DNA of 64,000 nt from Thamnidium elegans (taxonomy: Eukaryota; Mucoromycota; Mucoromycetes; Mucorales; Mucoraceae), in assembly GCA_025201345.1 (NCBI GenBank), contig JAIXMG010000002.1:1240001-1304000 (forward strand), written 5' to 3'. Shown piece by piece: positions 48,624 through 60,052 of the stretch (position 1 is its first letter; every line of letters starts with the position of its first letter). Below the pieces are notes generated by a model, which saw only the letters and a program-made list of their open reading frames with translations, did not search any database and was not told where the DNA came from. Both the position numbers and the translations under genes were made by a program.

Positions 48624-50726
48624 ATGACAGATTCACCTTTAAGTATATATCTGAATTGGATAAAAGAGAATGGAGGACACTATAAAAAAATAGAGTTCAA
48701 AAATGGTACGACTTTATACACGTATATGCCCTTCCTTTTTTTTCTTTACGCCGTTATAAACGACTCTTTTTTTTTTTATGTATATAGATAGTCAAGGTGT
48801 AGGCTGTGTTTACACAACGGATACTGTCCAGGAAAATGAAAATTTCGCGTCAGTCCCTTTCAAACTTTGTATTACAGAGAAGGTTGCTCGCCAGTCACTC
48901 CCTACTTTAACTGAATTTTCAGGTCGTATTGTATTATCCTTATTTTTACTTTTACAAAAGCAACTTGCCGAAAAGTCATTTTATTGGCCTTATATCAACA
49001 TCCTTCCCAAAACAATTAAAACACCTTTATTCTTTGATGAAAATGATATCAAGTTTATTGCCAATACAAATTTAGAATCTGCTGCAAGAGATAGAAAGGC
49101 TGAACTATTTAAAGATTATAACAGACTTTTAGAACATTTGCCTGAAGGAGTTGATAAAAATGGCGTTTTATGGTACCACCCCTTTTTTTTCTTCTTCTTT
49201 ATTAAACCTCTCCCTAAAACACAATTTTATTTTATTTTCTAGGGAAGATTTCCTTTGGTGCTATAGTATATTCTCTTCAAGGTCATTTCCATATCAATTA
49301 ATTGATCCTTCTTCAACTGAAGTATCTGAAGTACTTTTTCCTCTTGTTGATTCGTTAAACCATAAGCCGAACACAAAAATTACTTGGACTAGAAATGGTG
49401 ACATAGAAACTGGTTCTCTGTCATTTGTTTCTGGCCAAGTATATGGGACGGGTGAGGAGATCTTTAATAACTATGGGCCAAAGGTAAAAATTATAAATGC
49501 ATATATCATTGAATATAATTGACTAATAGTATATAATAGTCAAATGAAGAATGTAAGCATAATTAAAACAACATCAAAAAAAAAAATATTAATGTATCAT
49601 GCTAGTGTTACTGGGTTACGGGTTCTGCTTTGAGGTACTGTAATTATTATTATAATTTATTTTATATTAACTTGTAGTGTAGTACAACGAGCATGATCAT
49701 GTTGCATTAAAGCCGAATTTCTCTCGGGATCCTAACCATGAAATGAAAATGAAAATCATCCAACAGTGTAACATAACATCTGGCAATTTGGACCCACTTA
49801 CTTTTTATATTCACCGTAATCATATTCCAACCGTATTCTTTAAATTGATGAGAGTATTAGTAATGAATAGTATGGAAACCGAATATTACTCCATTTGCGC
49901 CGATGAGCAATTGTTAGACTTTGTTGGTTACAGAAATGAACTTGCCATGTTATCCATGACATTAGCTCTTTTGAATAATCGTTTGCATGCTATAAAGCCT
50001 CTTGATGTTGATTTAAATAATATTACTTATTGGCAAAGATTTTGTTTAATGTATAGAAAAGGTAAAGTATATATATATACTTTTTTATAGAATGATATTT
50101 TATACTAACTTTGAATCTTAGGACAACAAGACATTTTTAGTACGACCTTACAAAAGGTTGAAGAAATGAAGCGTAACTTAATTCAAAGAATGAACCAAGA
50201 TACAAAAGAAAATAGAATTGCACCTGTTGCACCCTTTTTAAGTATCGTCAACCCTAATTTTTATTCTTCAACTATTGAAATTGACAGCAGTAATCCTTTT
50301 ATTACTTTGGATACGGTTGTAATTACTGTCAAGAGATTATTAAACAAACATGCTGATTTTTCAAATATTGTAAATGAATTGTTTGAAGATTTAGAAGAAG
50401 AAGCAGATATTATCATAATGCTTTGTTTGATTAAAGAAAACTCAAATAGTAACAGTGAATGGAGACAATTCTTTGATAAAATATCTATTGATAACAGGTA
50501 AAGCTCTTTTACATACATATACGGAATTTATTTTGTTAATAAGGTGGGTTATAGTCAAGTAGATGAGTCGTTACAAGAAATGTACGAGTCAATGATACCT
50601 GCTTTCGCTGAAGAATATCCTAAAGTATTTGATATCAGCGTGTTTACTTTGGAAGCACTAGCTTGGGCCGATTCTATCTTAAATAATTATTCCATCGATA
50701 ATCCATTGGCGATTGTACCACTTTAA
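48624..50726 (+). CDS. SET-domain protein lysine methyltransferase (Rubisco-LSMT/SETD6-Rkm type)
   Basis: Exons 48624-48705, 48788-49172, 49243-49483, 49540-49552, 49606-49634, 49683-50061, 50122-50497 and 50555-50726; 558 residues. The N-terminal SET part has GVGCVYTTDTV and the long iSET helices. FLWCYSIFSSRSF and LFPLVDSLNHKPNTKITWT (D.lNH, AdoMet site) follow, then GEEIFNNYGPKSNEELLLGY with GF (NYG catalytic Tyr loop). The later part fits the Rubis-subs-bind domain (EYNEHDHVALKPNF, then helices). Yeast relatives Rkm1-Rkm4 methylate ribosomal proteins; human SETD6 methylates RelA. The substrate here is unknown. Exons of 13 and 29 nt lie exactly in the NYGPK-SNEE-LLLGYGF motif. The last acceptor used is TTATAG at 50551-50554, since the nearer AAG breaks the frame. 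Confidence 0.9.
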
Positions 50727-51114
50727 AAAATAGTACCCATATGTGAACCCTATTGTGTTAGAGTTACGGGGGATAATAAAAACGTTGTAGTTTTTATATA
50801 TACACTTTTAGTTAAAATATAACTCCTTATTTGTCACAGCAATTATTTGAAATTTAACCGTGATGAAGAGCATCCGCAGCGGTGCACTTGAAATGGTCAC
50901 TTACATAAATAATTGTCACATTATTTATAATCAATAAGCCTCTATCTTACATCTTTTGTTAAAAAAGCCAATTAGAATATAATACGCATCGCTGTTATTG
51001 TAATTGACTTTCTAAAGAATTTATTCTTAGTCTGATAATTATTTAGCTATTTTACTTTTTTATTTTACTTTTATTTTATAACCATTAATATCACACTGCT
51101 AAACTTGGACAAAA
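50727..51114. other. Intergenic after the SET gene
   Basis: AT-rich DNA; no gene seen. Confidence 0.4.
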
Positions 51115-51735
51115 TCGGTGAAGTTGAACTACAAATCACTTATTATGTTGCACTCCTCTCTGAAATTATTGCGACCAAGACAGAAATGTAGCACTGCGAT
51201 GGGCCAACAAATCGTCATCTGAAGAAGAGTCCGATATCCGACCCGACGCAATTATCTCAACATTGATGCAGCATGATTTTGGTTATCCTGTTGGTTTTGG
51301 TGAGGTCAAGCCTGAAAATAGCTCCACAGCAAAACACTCTGTTTGCATGGACATTCTTCGCCTGGGAATCGCATCAAAAGAGAAATTGACAAATGGCATT
51401 TGAGTGGTTGTCTCGCGTTTATGATCAATGGCTTCTATATTTCCTTCTTCGTTGTCCGTAAGCAGCATAAACGCTTGTACGCAATGACCGAAATTGACGC
51501 TATGACCGTTGCCTCTTCCTTGTCGAAGTTCCACTCTTTTGCATCTCTCAAGAACCTCACTATGTTGTCCAACATTGGTCACTATTTTTGGAACCATTGT
51601 AATGCCATTGACGCTACTCCCAACGTTGAATTAACTGGTATTAATGGCGGTTTTGCGGTTCCCATCTCCAACATTTATGCTCTCATTGACAAGTCTCGCA
51701 ACAAAGCTTGTGGCATGTCATCACGATATTGAATA
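51115..51735 (+). pseudogene. Decayed ORF resembling a repetitive accessory gene
   Basis: In one plus frame the sequence reads WANKSSSEEESDIRPDAIIS then HDFGYPVGFGEVKPENSSTA and DILRLGIASKEKLTNG before a stop. The continuation DKWHLSGCLAFMINGFYISF then VVRKQHKRLYAMTEIDAMTV runs in a different frame to GMSSRY at 51732. The frame break near 51370 and loss of the start mark a pseudogene. GC content and codon use (many C-ending codons) are higher than in neighbours, as in dispersed repetitive genes of these fungi. Family function is unknown to me. Confidence 0.55.
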
Positions 51736-52009
51736 TCCATTTGATCCATCCTCCTTGATAGTATAATAATATAGTCCTCATTCCGCCCCATATTCCCCAC
51801 TCAATAACACATGGCATGAATAAAAAAACAGATTACTATGGATTTAATGTCAATGCAGTACAAACCATAGAGAGGGTAAAAGAGGAGGGGAGCTAAGATA
51901 AAAAAAAATGGCGGGTAACATGTGGTGTTTATAGCTAGTGGTTAAAGCTGGTGGGGAAAACGGTGACTACGGTTGGTGGGAAAGGCGGTGTCTATGGTCG
52001 CTTGAATAG

Positions 52010-52298
52010 TAATGGATAACTGCAGAATTTATCACTCTGTATTTGTTATTGATGCAATCAACAAGAGAGGGTATAAACCTTTGTTTATCCCTCCTCCTCC
52101 CCTTACTCTCCTTTTTTTGAACCGGATCAAAGAATGCTGGTCAAAAATAAAGAGTAACATCAAGAGAAACCCACTTGATAAAGCAGATATTTTGACATCT
52201 TGCCTTCCAGCTTACTGTTCCGGGCTGCCAAGTTTGGGTTAGACATGCTGGGACCTTCTGGGATAGGTGCATCAATAAAGAACTAAGCTTAAGTTAAA
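52010..52298 (+). mobile_element. Relic of an IS630/Tc1-type DDE transposase C-terminus
   Basis: The plus strand reads MDNCRIYHSVFVIDAINKRG, YKPLFIPPPPLTLLFLNRIK, ECWSKIKSNIKRNPLDKADI, then after a frame shift WVRHAGTFWDRCINKELSLS and a stop. MDNC.IH..., PPYSP.LNPIE..WS and the tail are the DDE_3 pattern. The catalytic Asp (MDN) and Glu (KECWS) are still present, but the PPYSP/LNP stretch is scrambled and the frame broken. The N-terminal half is absent. It differs from the minus-strand relic at 27345-28180. Confidence 0.75.
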
Positions 52299-52474
52299 TG
52301 TTACCGCTGTATGTTATCTTTTCTTATGTATTTCATCCCAAATAAAATTCTATTTTCAAATCGTGCCAAAAAAAATTAAAGTGCGCCAAATTTATTTTAA
52401 AGTCGTACAACCATATTTATTACAAATAGTCTGGGGGAAAAAAAAGGTTTTTTATTTACTTTTTTCTTTTCCTA

Positions 52475-53818
52475 ATGTTTTCCACCAGTAGGTTTTTCAA
52501 GCAGAGTATCAGCAAATACCAAAGTCTTAACCATCGAGTTATTAATAAAAACTTTTTTGGCTCTTCTGCTACTCAGTTCAATAAGCTTGTGACAACTCAA
52601 AGTGATCAAGGTTCTCTTCATATCAAATGGGGTAACGAGGACTCGGGTACCTACAGTTACCTTTGGTTAAGAGATAACTGTCGATGTCCTCAATGTGTTC
52701 ACCCCTCCAGTAGCCAAAAGTTACATTCTTCTGCTGATATCCCTCTTGATATTAAGCCTAGTACTGTCAAAATTATCGGAGAAGAAGCAGAAATTACATG
52801 GAGTCAAGGTCTCCGACATAATAAGAGTTCTACTGAAAACCACGTCAGCCGTTTTCCTCTCGATTTCTTGCGTAGATACCAATCCAGTAAATCAAGTGAA
52901 GAATATAGATTTAACCATATTACACCTCAAACTTGGAGTCGTGACGAATACAAGTTGGATTGGGTATCTTATAACGATTATATGAATACGGATGAGGGTA
53001 TGCATACTGTAGTTCAACGTTTGTACAACAAGGGTTTGGTCTTTATAGATGGTGTTCCTCTCACCGACGAAGCATGTACTAAAGTAGCAGAAAGAATTGG
53101 TCCCATTCGAGAAACATTTTATGGCCGAGATTTTGATGTTAAAAACATTGCCAAATCTACTAATATCGCTTACACTAGTTTATATTTGGGTTTCCACATG
53201 GATCTTATGTAAGACGAATTACGAAAAAGTCAGCTTAAATATTTATCCATGTATTTCTATTTTAGGTATATGGATAGTCCACCTGGCATTCAACTTTTAC
53301 ATAGTTTGAAAAATTCAGTCATTGGTGGATCCAGCATCTTTGTGGATTCTTTCCGTGCAGTTGAATTATTAAAAGAAAATTATCCTGAGGATTATGAAGT
53401 GCTTGTAAACACTCCAGTTACATTTCACTACGTAAATGATGGCCATCACATGTATTATAAACGGCCCACTATTGTGACAGGAGAACCACAAAGTGGGCCT
53501 GCGTGGGAAAGCCATGTAAATTACGCCCCACAATTCCAGGGCCCAATGGATGATCTATCTCCCAAAGACGCAAAGAAGTTTTATAGCGCATTCCAAAAAT
53601 TTGCTGATTACGTTGAAGATGATTCACTCCGATACCAATTAACTCTTCAGCCAGGTCAACTTGTCATGTTTGCTAATAGACGTGTATTCCATGGTCGTAC
53701 TTCGTTTGATCCTACAAGTGGTGACAGACATCTCAAGGGTACCTATCTTGACTTGGATTCTCTTAAAGATAAATTACGTGTATTAAGTCACAAATACGGT
53801 TTTGACTCTTCCGTTTAA
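52475..53818 (+). CDS. Gamma-butyrobetaine dioxygenase (carnitine synthesis)
   Basis: Exons 52475-53208 and 53266-53818; 428 residues. The first ~35 residues (MFSTSRFFKQSISKYQSLNH) look like a mitochondrial presequence. An N-terminal zinc module follows: YLWLRDNCRCPQC with Cys69, Cys71 and Cys74. The 2-oxoglutarate/Fe(II) dioxygenase fold has HxD at FHMDLMYMDSPPGIQLLHSL (His241, Asp243), GGSSIFVDSFRA, and the distal His in FANRRVFHGRTSF, with Arg downstream (SGDRHLKGTYLDLD). These features are shared by BBOX1 and TMLH; FYSAFQKFADYVED and HLKGTYLDLD favour butyrobetaine dioxygenase. Reaction: gamma-butyrobetaine + 2-oxoglutarate + O2 to carnitine. Carnitine would serve acyl transport. BBOX versus TMLH is about 80:20. 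Confidence 0.88.
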
Positions 53819-54089
53819 TAAATAAAGTTGCGGATTACATTCCTTAAAAAAAAATTCTCATATTTTCGGTAGTGACACAGTAAAGAAAAAATGGTTGAAA
53901 ACATTTTATTTTTATATTTAGTAACTCTTTACTGTTTAGAGCAATTTTGTGAATAAATCGAGAATGAAGAGGAGGGGCAACGTTTCAACCAATGCTTACA
54001 TTTTTTGCGATTTCAACAAACCGCATTTTATGTTAGTTACTAAATACCAAACAAACAAAGTCGGTATAATTAAATATGAAGGTGGTTTA

Positions 54090-54524
54090 TTAAAAGATAT
54101 TAAAAATGTCATTTTCACAAGTTTGGAGAATACCAAAATAACTATAAAAATTTAAAGTTTAGTATACACTATTCTTTTTTTTTATATATAGCATTTTATA
54201 CACTTACGATAAATGTGCCGATGAGGACGTAAAAGGAACGGATGAAGAGCAATTTTTAGTTTCTGTAGGTCCCAAACATACAACTAGAAATTTTACTTAG
54301 TTTTTTTTTTTCGCATAGTGATACGTTTGTTTACTTACGAAGTTCGAGCTTATCTTTTGATTTTAACCAATATTCGTCACCTTCATGCTAAACCCCAGAA
54401 AATAAATTAAAAAAAAAAAATACATATGCATATAACCTTTTATATATTTACCATATATCCTTCTTCAAGACTAGGTTGATGAGCGACATCTTCATTTATA
54501 GTTAGTAATCATTTAATCACGTAG

Positions 54525-54564
<40 letters not shown>

Positions 54565-55658
54565 TATCTTACCATCGTTTTCTTCATTATATCTTCTTAT
54601 ACTGATTTTATTTTTTGCAACGAACTTTGCGTATTTTATATCGCCTACTCTTGGTTTACCTACGGGATGCTTTAGTGTTTGTAAAATGTATACAAAATAA
54701 AAAATAATTACCAAAAAAGTAACCAGAAATACTGCTTGAATAGTAAAATGGAAGACGTTGGTACAGATCAACAGCTAAAAGTGATCCAATAGCTCCACCA
54801 AAAGAATGTCTATATATATATATATATATATGTTGGACAAAAGATAGTTATAAAATGATACCATGAAATATTTACCCAACGATATCTATTTTATAATTAG
54901 GATGTAATATTAATTGATCGGTCACTGTACTGTACACGATCTCTCTTATATCATATAATGCATCCAACGCTCCTAAAGTAAGATATTGATAAAACATTCT
55001 AATGTATATATTTACATTGTTTTAAAGTACCTCTTTGAACTTTTATTCCAGGTACCAGAGGATGACGAACCAGTAGACCGTCAAAAAACTAGAATAAGAA
55101 ATGAATAATCTATCACGTATGCTCCATAGAGAGAAAATAATTTTTACCAAAAGCTTTGTACGAAGAGAAGAAGCACCTCTGATAACTATAAATATTGTCT
55201 TTTTTCTATACAAACGCACACACACATATATATATATATTAGTTGATGAAATGTAATTAAATAAAAAATAATTACTTTTCGGATAAAATTATTTGTCCCG
55301 TAACGCCTAATGGATACGTCTGAAATGATCGTATTACCATACCGTCAGGCAAAGTGGATACACAATTTTCACAATCCCATTTATCCAGACTTGCTCTACA
55401 ATTGGAAGTTCTGCATAAATTAGAATAGAACAACGCTGTTTTAATGGCTTCAGATGAATTATCGTAATGGTATACTTCGTGCGCGTTAGGAAGTACAAGA
55501 GATTCGTTCAGCGGCTTTGTGGGGAATATGTAAGTATCTATAATTTTATTCCAGGTCATACGATCCCCTGGTGAAAGTATGCCTGGATCGTCTAAACTAA
55601 CACAACTTATAGATTGTATTGCTATCACTGATAGTACCAGAAGTAATTTTTTGAACAT
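54090..55658 (-). CDS. Secreted class 3 (Rhizomucor-type) lipase/esterase
   Basis: Ten exons: 55658-55276, 55205-55148, 55088-55031, 54972-54876, 54809-54712, 54659-54573, 54489-54452, 54387-54339, 54283-54208 and 54141-54090; 331 residues. A signal peptide (MFKKLLLVLSVIAIQSISCV) precedes the mature part. IFIVIRGASSL is the oxyanion strand region, and VGHSFGGAIG holds nucleophile Ser201. YFFGKPRVGD is the next family motif, Asp260 sits before VAHQP, and AHLSYFG holds His313, so the whole triad is intact. The order matches Rhizomucor miehei lipase and feruloyl esterase A. Cysteines in CRTSNCRASLDKWDCENC are present N-terminally. Exon 6 acceptor is CCGTAG (54661-54660), chosen because it restores FFGKPRVGD. 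Fat versus other ester substrate is unknown. Confidence 0.9.
54527..54563. repeat. (AT)n microsatellite within a lipase intron
   Basis: About 18 AT units inside the sixth intron of the lipase gene, between exons 54573 and 54489. Length is likely variable between strains. Confidence 0.85.
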
Positions 55659-55959
55659 TTTAGAGAAAAAAAAGGGATAAAGAAAGAAAAAAAAAAGAGG
55701 ATAAAATTGACTTTTTAAATGTACGGATATTCTTGAATGTTATGTAACGTACATATCTTTAACATACCAGTTTGAAATAGGATAATCATTTTGTAACATT
55801 TTCTTGTACGATAGATTATAAAGCAGATAAAGAAAGAGAAAAAGAGAAATACATATGTGCAGTACATCGATCTATTGTATGGCATTTTAATACATACTAG
55901 TATAGTATAAAGTAACGAACAATTACATTATAAGTCAATTATATATTATAATAACTTCC

Positions 55960-55999
<40 letters not shown>

Positions 56000-56052
56000 T
56001 CTTTTTATTTCAGTAAGATTTACACATTTATATGGTAAAAAAAAAGGTATAG
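55659..56052. other. Intergenic with a long poly-T
   Basis: Between the lipase start and the cyclin stop, containing an uninterrupted T run of about 34 at 55964-55997. No gene seen. Confidence 0.5.
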
Positions 56053-56859
56053 TTATATTCTACGCAAAACTTCTTCAGCGGTATTTTCTCCAGTACTGTT
56101 CTTTACTGCAAAATTCAGCCTACTTGCACCGTTACTGTATCTCCAATGTTTATCTACTGGTGATGGGCTAGAACATCTATCTTCCATTGTCAATCTACTA
56201 AAAGGTCTCGTGATATCATCATTAATAACAAGATCTTTCATGATAAGAGGTTCCAAATCTTGTGTATGATTCCAATGTTGAAGTATATTATCTCCATATT
56301 TCTGAAGTTCATCTATCGTAACAAACAAGCTATAATTATTTAATCTTAAAAACTCCAATTCTAACGCATTTAATTCAGATACTGGTAATCCACCGACCTA
56401 AATGTATAATATTTAGTACACGATTTTTTTTTAAAAAAAAAGATATGTAAGATAGCTTACTTTGGCATATCGAGTATTGGTAAAGAATACATCCGAATAT
56501 AATTTACTGGAAATCATTAAACCGGTAATAATAAGTCGATGAACGTTATAAGAATCAATGTGTAATGGTTTTAGATGAAGATCAGGATTAGGTAAAGTCA
56601 TACGATCGAAATATACAAGTAAAGCTATCAAACATTCATTTGCACAAGGACAATACTTTAAAATTCGAGTAAAATAGGCGTGTATAGATATACTTGGTAT
56701 CGAACGAGCATGAAAGCAAGTATAAGTAGATGTTTGAAAAGTTTTGGCTTCTAGATGGTGTTGGTCATTGGTTAATGTAATTTTCTCTAAAAGTGCTGTT
56801 AATATCTTTATTGTATCTTTAACTGGAAAGTTAGCTAAATCAAATTGTGTTGGATCCAT
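56053..56859 (-). CDS. Cyclin, Pho80/Pcl type
   Basis: Exons 56859-56461 and 56397-56053; 247 residues. After a 35-residue N-terminus, the cyclin fold reads ISIHAYFTRILKYCPCANEC, LIALLVYFDRM, then YNVHRLIITGLMISSKLYSD then VFFTNTRYAKVGGLPVSELN followed by LELEFLRLNNYSLFVTIDEL. The phrases YF.RI.KY, YfdR, SK..sD.f.tN..YAkVGGls..ELN.LE..FL..i.. are the Pho80/PCL cyclin consensus, and partners are Pho85-type kinases. The start at MDPTQFD is chosen over longer upstream frames, which are poly-A derived. C-terminus ends EEVLRRI. Role is likely phosphate or growth signalling; the kinase partner is not in this window. It is divergent from the glutamyltranspeptidase. Confidence 0.9.
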
Positions 56860-57583
56860 ATCATTGACTTTTAATAACCTTTTTATTATTATTATAACTA
56901 TTGTTATTGTAAAAAGAAGAAAAAGTGGGTCAATTGAACTCCTTAGCCACAGAAAGGGGAACTTGCCACAGAAAAAAAAAAAGATGTCATTTGTGCTTTT
57001 CATACCCAGTTACAAACTCGTGCATCAGATCGAAACTTTTTTTAAATGATGAGATTAGCACTACACAATTAAGTTAGCTCATTTATTTCGATCTTCTTCA
57101 CCGCCCTTCTCTCTTACGTCTAATTTACCTTTGCTTATATCTATATTATTATAAAACCTGTTTATAGCTACTAAAGTTCTTTAGCGAGCGATATAAAGAG
57201 CTCCGTATTTTATCTATAAAAATATGGACTGATTGCGCCAAAACCAAAATATTGCTTCTTTTAGACCAATTGTTTAAAACATCAAATAAATTCTGCATCT
57301 AATGCCTTAGTGTACGTAGTCTTTCAAGGTTGTGAAACCTCTAACAATCACACTGCTTCAGATAAAATACTACATCTACTATATAGCGGCCAAAAGGTTT
57401 CCAGAATGAAGTACAGTAAAAAATTGTTAATACTAATTTATACTAATTTATACAATACCAGTTCTATTATTATTATTTATATAATTCATTTCCTATTACT
57501 TCACATTTGTTCCCTCACACTGGGTTAGAAACCCCGGAGACTCATGGCCGTGTTTAACCGCTAAACTCAGCATAACAACCTCT

Positions 57584-57616
<33 letters not shown>

Positions 57617-57650
57617 CTCTCTCTCTCTCTCTCTCTCTCTTTCAATAGAA
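56860..57650. other. Divergent intergenic region of the cyclin and glutamyltranspeptidase genes
   Basis: About 790 bp shared by both start regions. The right end carries a long pyrimidine tract just before the glutamyltranspeptidase ATG, listed separately. No gene seen. Confidence 0.5.
57587..57641 (+). promoter_or_regulatory. T30-(CT)13 pyrimidine tract just upstream of GGT start
   Basis: About 30 T residues followed directly by about 13 CT units, ending nine bases before the ATG at 57651. Such pyrimidine-rich tracts near fungal starts often mark the core promoter or 5' UTR. Function here is inference. Confidence 0.5.
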
Positions 57651-60052
57651 ATGCAAATGTCTGATCTAGAATCTACTTCACTTCTAAACAATTATCAACA
57701 ACCTAGCTTAAAAAAGAAATACAGTCGCTGTATAGGAGCTGCTGTATTACTGTTACTGACATCTGCAGTTAGCGTTAGCTTTCTTTTATATAGCCCAAGT
57801 AACTTATATAGCGGATATTAAGATGTATAGTAAATGATTTATTAATTGGTATCTAGGTCGTTCAGGTTTAGATAGTCCGGTCCCATTTAAAGGACATACT
57901 GTAAAAGGTGCCAAAGGTGCTGTAGCAGTTGAATCAGAAGAATGCTCCAATGTTGGTGTAGAAAGTAATGCAATTCTTTTTTAAAAAAGATTAAGGTTAA
58001 ATACATATTAAATGTTTCTTTGATGTTTAGTTTTGAAAAAGGGCGGTAATGCTGTAGATGCAGCTATTGCTTCTACATTATGTATTGGTGTCATTGATAG
58101 TTTTGCCACAGGTAATTTCATTTTTCTATCTTGTTATATTTGTGTTTTTCTAATCTTTCTATTTACAGGAATTGGAGGGTAATCAATTTTCTTAAATATG
58201 TCATGCTGTCATTGTTACTTAATTTTTTTTTTTTTTTGTAGTGGCGGGTTTATGCTTATTCGATCGCCGAATGGAACTTTCGAGTTTATTGATTTTAGAG
58301 AAACAGCACCTAAAGCTGCAACAGAAGATATGTTTGTTGATAATCCCATGTTAGCCAGAGTAGGTGCTTTGTCAGTTGCAATACCGTGAGTATATTATTT
58401 TAGTGTACAAACAATTGATTTATTAATCAATTTTATTTTTATTTTTTGGACAGTGGTGAAATAAGGGGATTAGAATTAGCACATAAAAGGTAATATTCGT
58501 AATTCATTATTTTTTTGACGTAACACGGTATTTAAAAAAAAAACTTATTTTGCTTTCAAATAGACATGGTAAATTATCTTGGTTAGAACTATTCGAACCA
58601 TCCATTCGAATTGCTAGAGATGGATTTAAAGCAACTAGGTTATTAGAAATTAGAGTTGAGGTAAGGTGTAATTAATATAAAGTAATAAAGTTCCAAAGAA
58701 TCCTAAATTTTCTTACGTAGGCGCAAGAGTCTTGGATAAAAAATTCAACCGAATGGTCGGAAGTGTATTTCCCGAAAGGTGTTCAGATTAAACAAGGTGA
58801 TATTGTAAAGAGACCTACACTTGCAAACACATTAGAAACCATTGCAAGAAAAGGAGCAGACGAGTTCTACGAAGGAGAAATTGCTAACAGCCTAGTTAAA
58901 ACCATCCAATCTGCTGGAGGAATTGTTACTTTAGAAGATTTTAAATCTTATCAGCCCGTTATTCGACGTACCGTCAGCACTTATTATAACGGACGTAAAG
59001 TAACCACATGCTCTGAACCAACAAGTGGTCCTATGCTTTTATCCGTTTTAAACCTGATTGAAAGATTTCAATTTAAGGTGGATGGCTTGACAGGATTAAA
59101 CTTGCATAGACTCGTGGAAGCATTTAAATTTGGATATGCTTTCAGAACTGAAATGGGCGACCCAGACTTCATTCATAATGAGGAAAGAGAAGATGAAATT
59201 ATTACAAAGGATTTTGCTGCTACTATCCGTCAACTAATTACAGTAAAGTATATATCTTTTATATCCTTTTTATATTCTAATATATGTTTTCTTAGGACGA
59301 TACAACACACGATCCATTGTACTATAATCCAAAATTCGATCATATAGGTTCTCACGGCACTATGCATCTCTCCGTAGTAGACGAAAATGATGGTGCTGTG
59401 GCATTAACATCCACAGTTAATCTATCATTTGGATCTCATATTATGGACCCTCAAACTGGTATAATTCTTAACGACGAAATGGATGATTTTTCTATCCCAA
59501 AGTAAGTCGATAAATAAACAAATAACGATAAGAACACTTACCTACCATTTAATATAGCACACCAAATATGTTTGGTTTATATCCTAGCGAGTACAATTAC
59601 GCAGGACCAGGAAAGAGACCCCTCTCTTCTATCACACCAGTTATTATCGAAAAAGATTCCAAGTTTGAAATTGCTATTGGTGGATCTGGCGGATCTATGA
59701 TCCCTACTGCTACATTAAACGTAAGCTACCATATATGTATATATTTGTGTGTATTTTTATTCTAAACTTTTATTTGTTATAGGGTATTATTAATATACTT
59801 GATTTCGAAAAGGATGTTTACGAGGCAGTATCTGTCCCCAGAGTTCACCATCAATTGCTACCCAATATAGCTATTACAGAAAAAGGATTTGATAAATCAA
59901 TGGAAAAAGAACTTGAATCTCGAAACCATACAGTTTTTCAAATTCCTGCAGAGTTTTGTGTATCTGCAGTTCAGGTCGTTCGACGTTTACCAGATGGTAG
60001 TGTCGATGCCGCAAGCGATCCTAGAAAAATGGGTATCGCGGCAGCGTATTAA
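57651..60052 (+). CDS. GGT1: Gamma-glutamyltranspeptidase, membrane-anchored
   Basis: Eleven exons: 57651-57798, 57857-57964, 58031-58111, 58169-58178, 58242-58385, 58454-58489, 58564-58660, 58721-59242, 59296-59501, 59558-59720 and 59783-60052; 594 residues. A short cytosolic N-terminus is followed by a signal-anchor (CIGAAVLLLLTSAVSVSFLL). VAVESEECSNVGV, GGNAVDAAIASTLCIGV and TGIGGGGFMLIR precede TVSTYYNGRKV. The small-subunit start SHGTMHLSVVDENDGAVALT gives Thr404 as the autoprocessing nucleophile, then PGKRPLSSITP and GGSGGSMIPTATLN. All known catalytic motifs of the N-terminal nucleophile family are intact. Reaction: transfer or hydrolysis of the gamma-glutamyl group of glutathione, at the vacuole or cell surface. 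Exon 4 is 10 nt and encodes part of TGIGG. Confidence 0.95.

Noticed and set aside
50535..50555. Acceptor AAG at 50541-50543 for the last SET-gene exon
   Set aside because: It gives an early stop after six codons; the TTATAG acceptor at 50551-50554 keeps the frame open to 50726.
53949..54155. Plus-strand frame of 68 codons
   Set aside because: It overlaps the last exon of the lipase, whose end (HLSYFG...) is clearly supported on the other strand.
54517..54771. Single minus-strand frame of 84 codons as a separate protein
   Set aside because: It reads through a lipase intron; splicing at 54712/54659 restores the conserved FFGKPRVGD motif.
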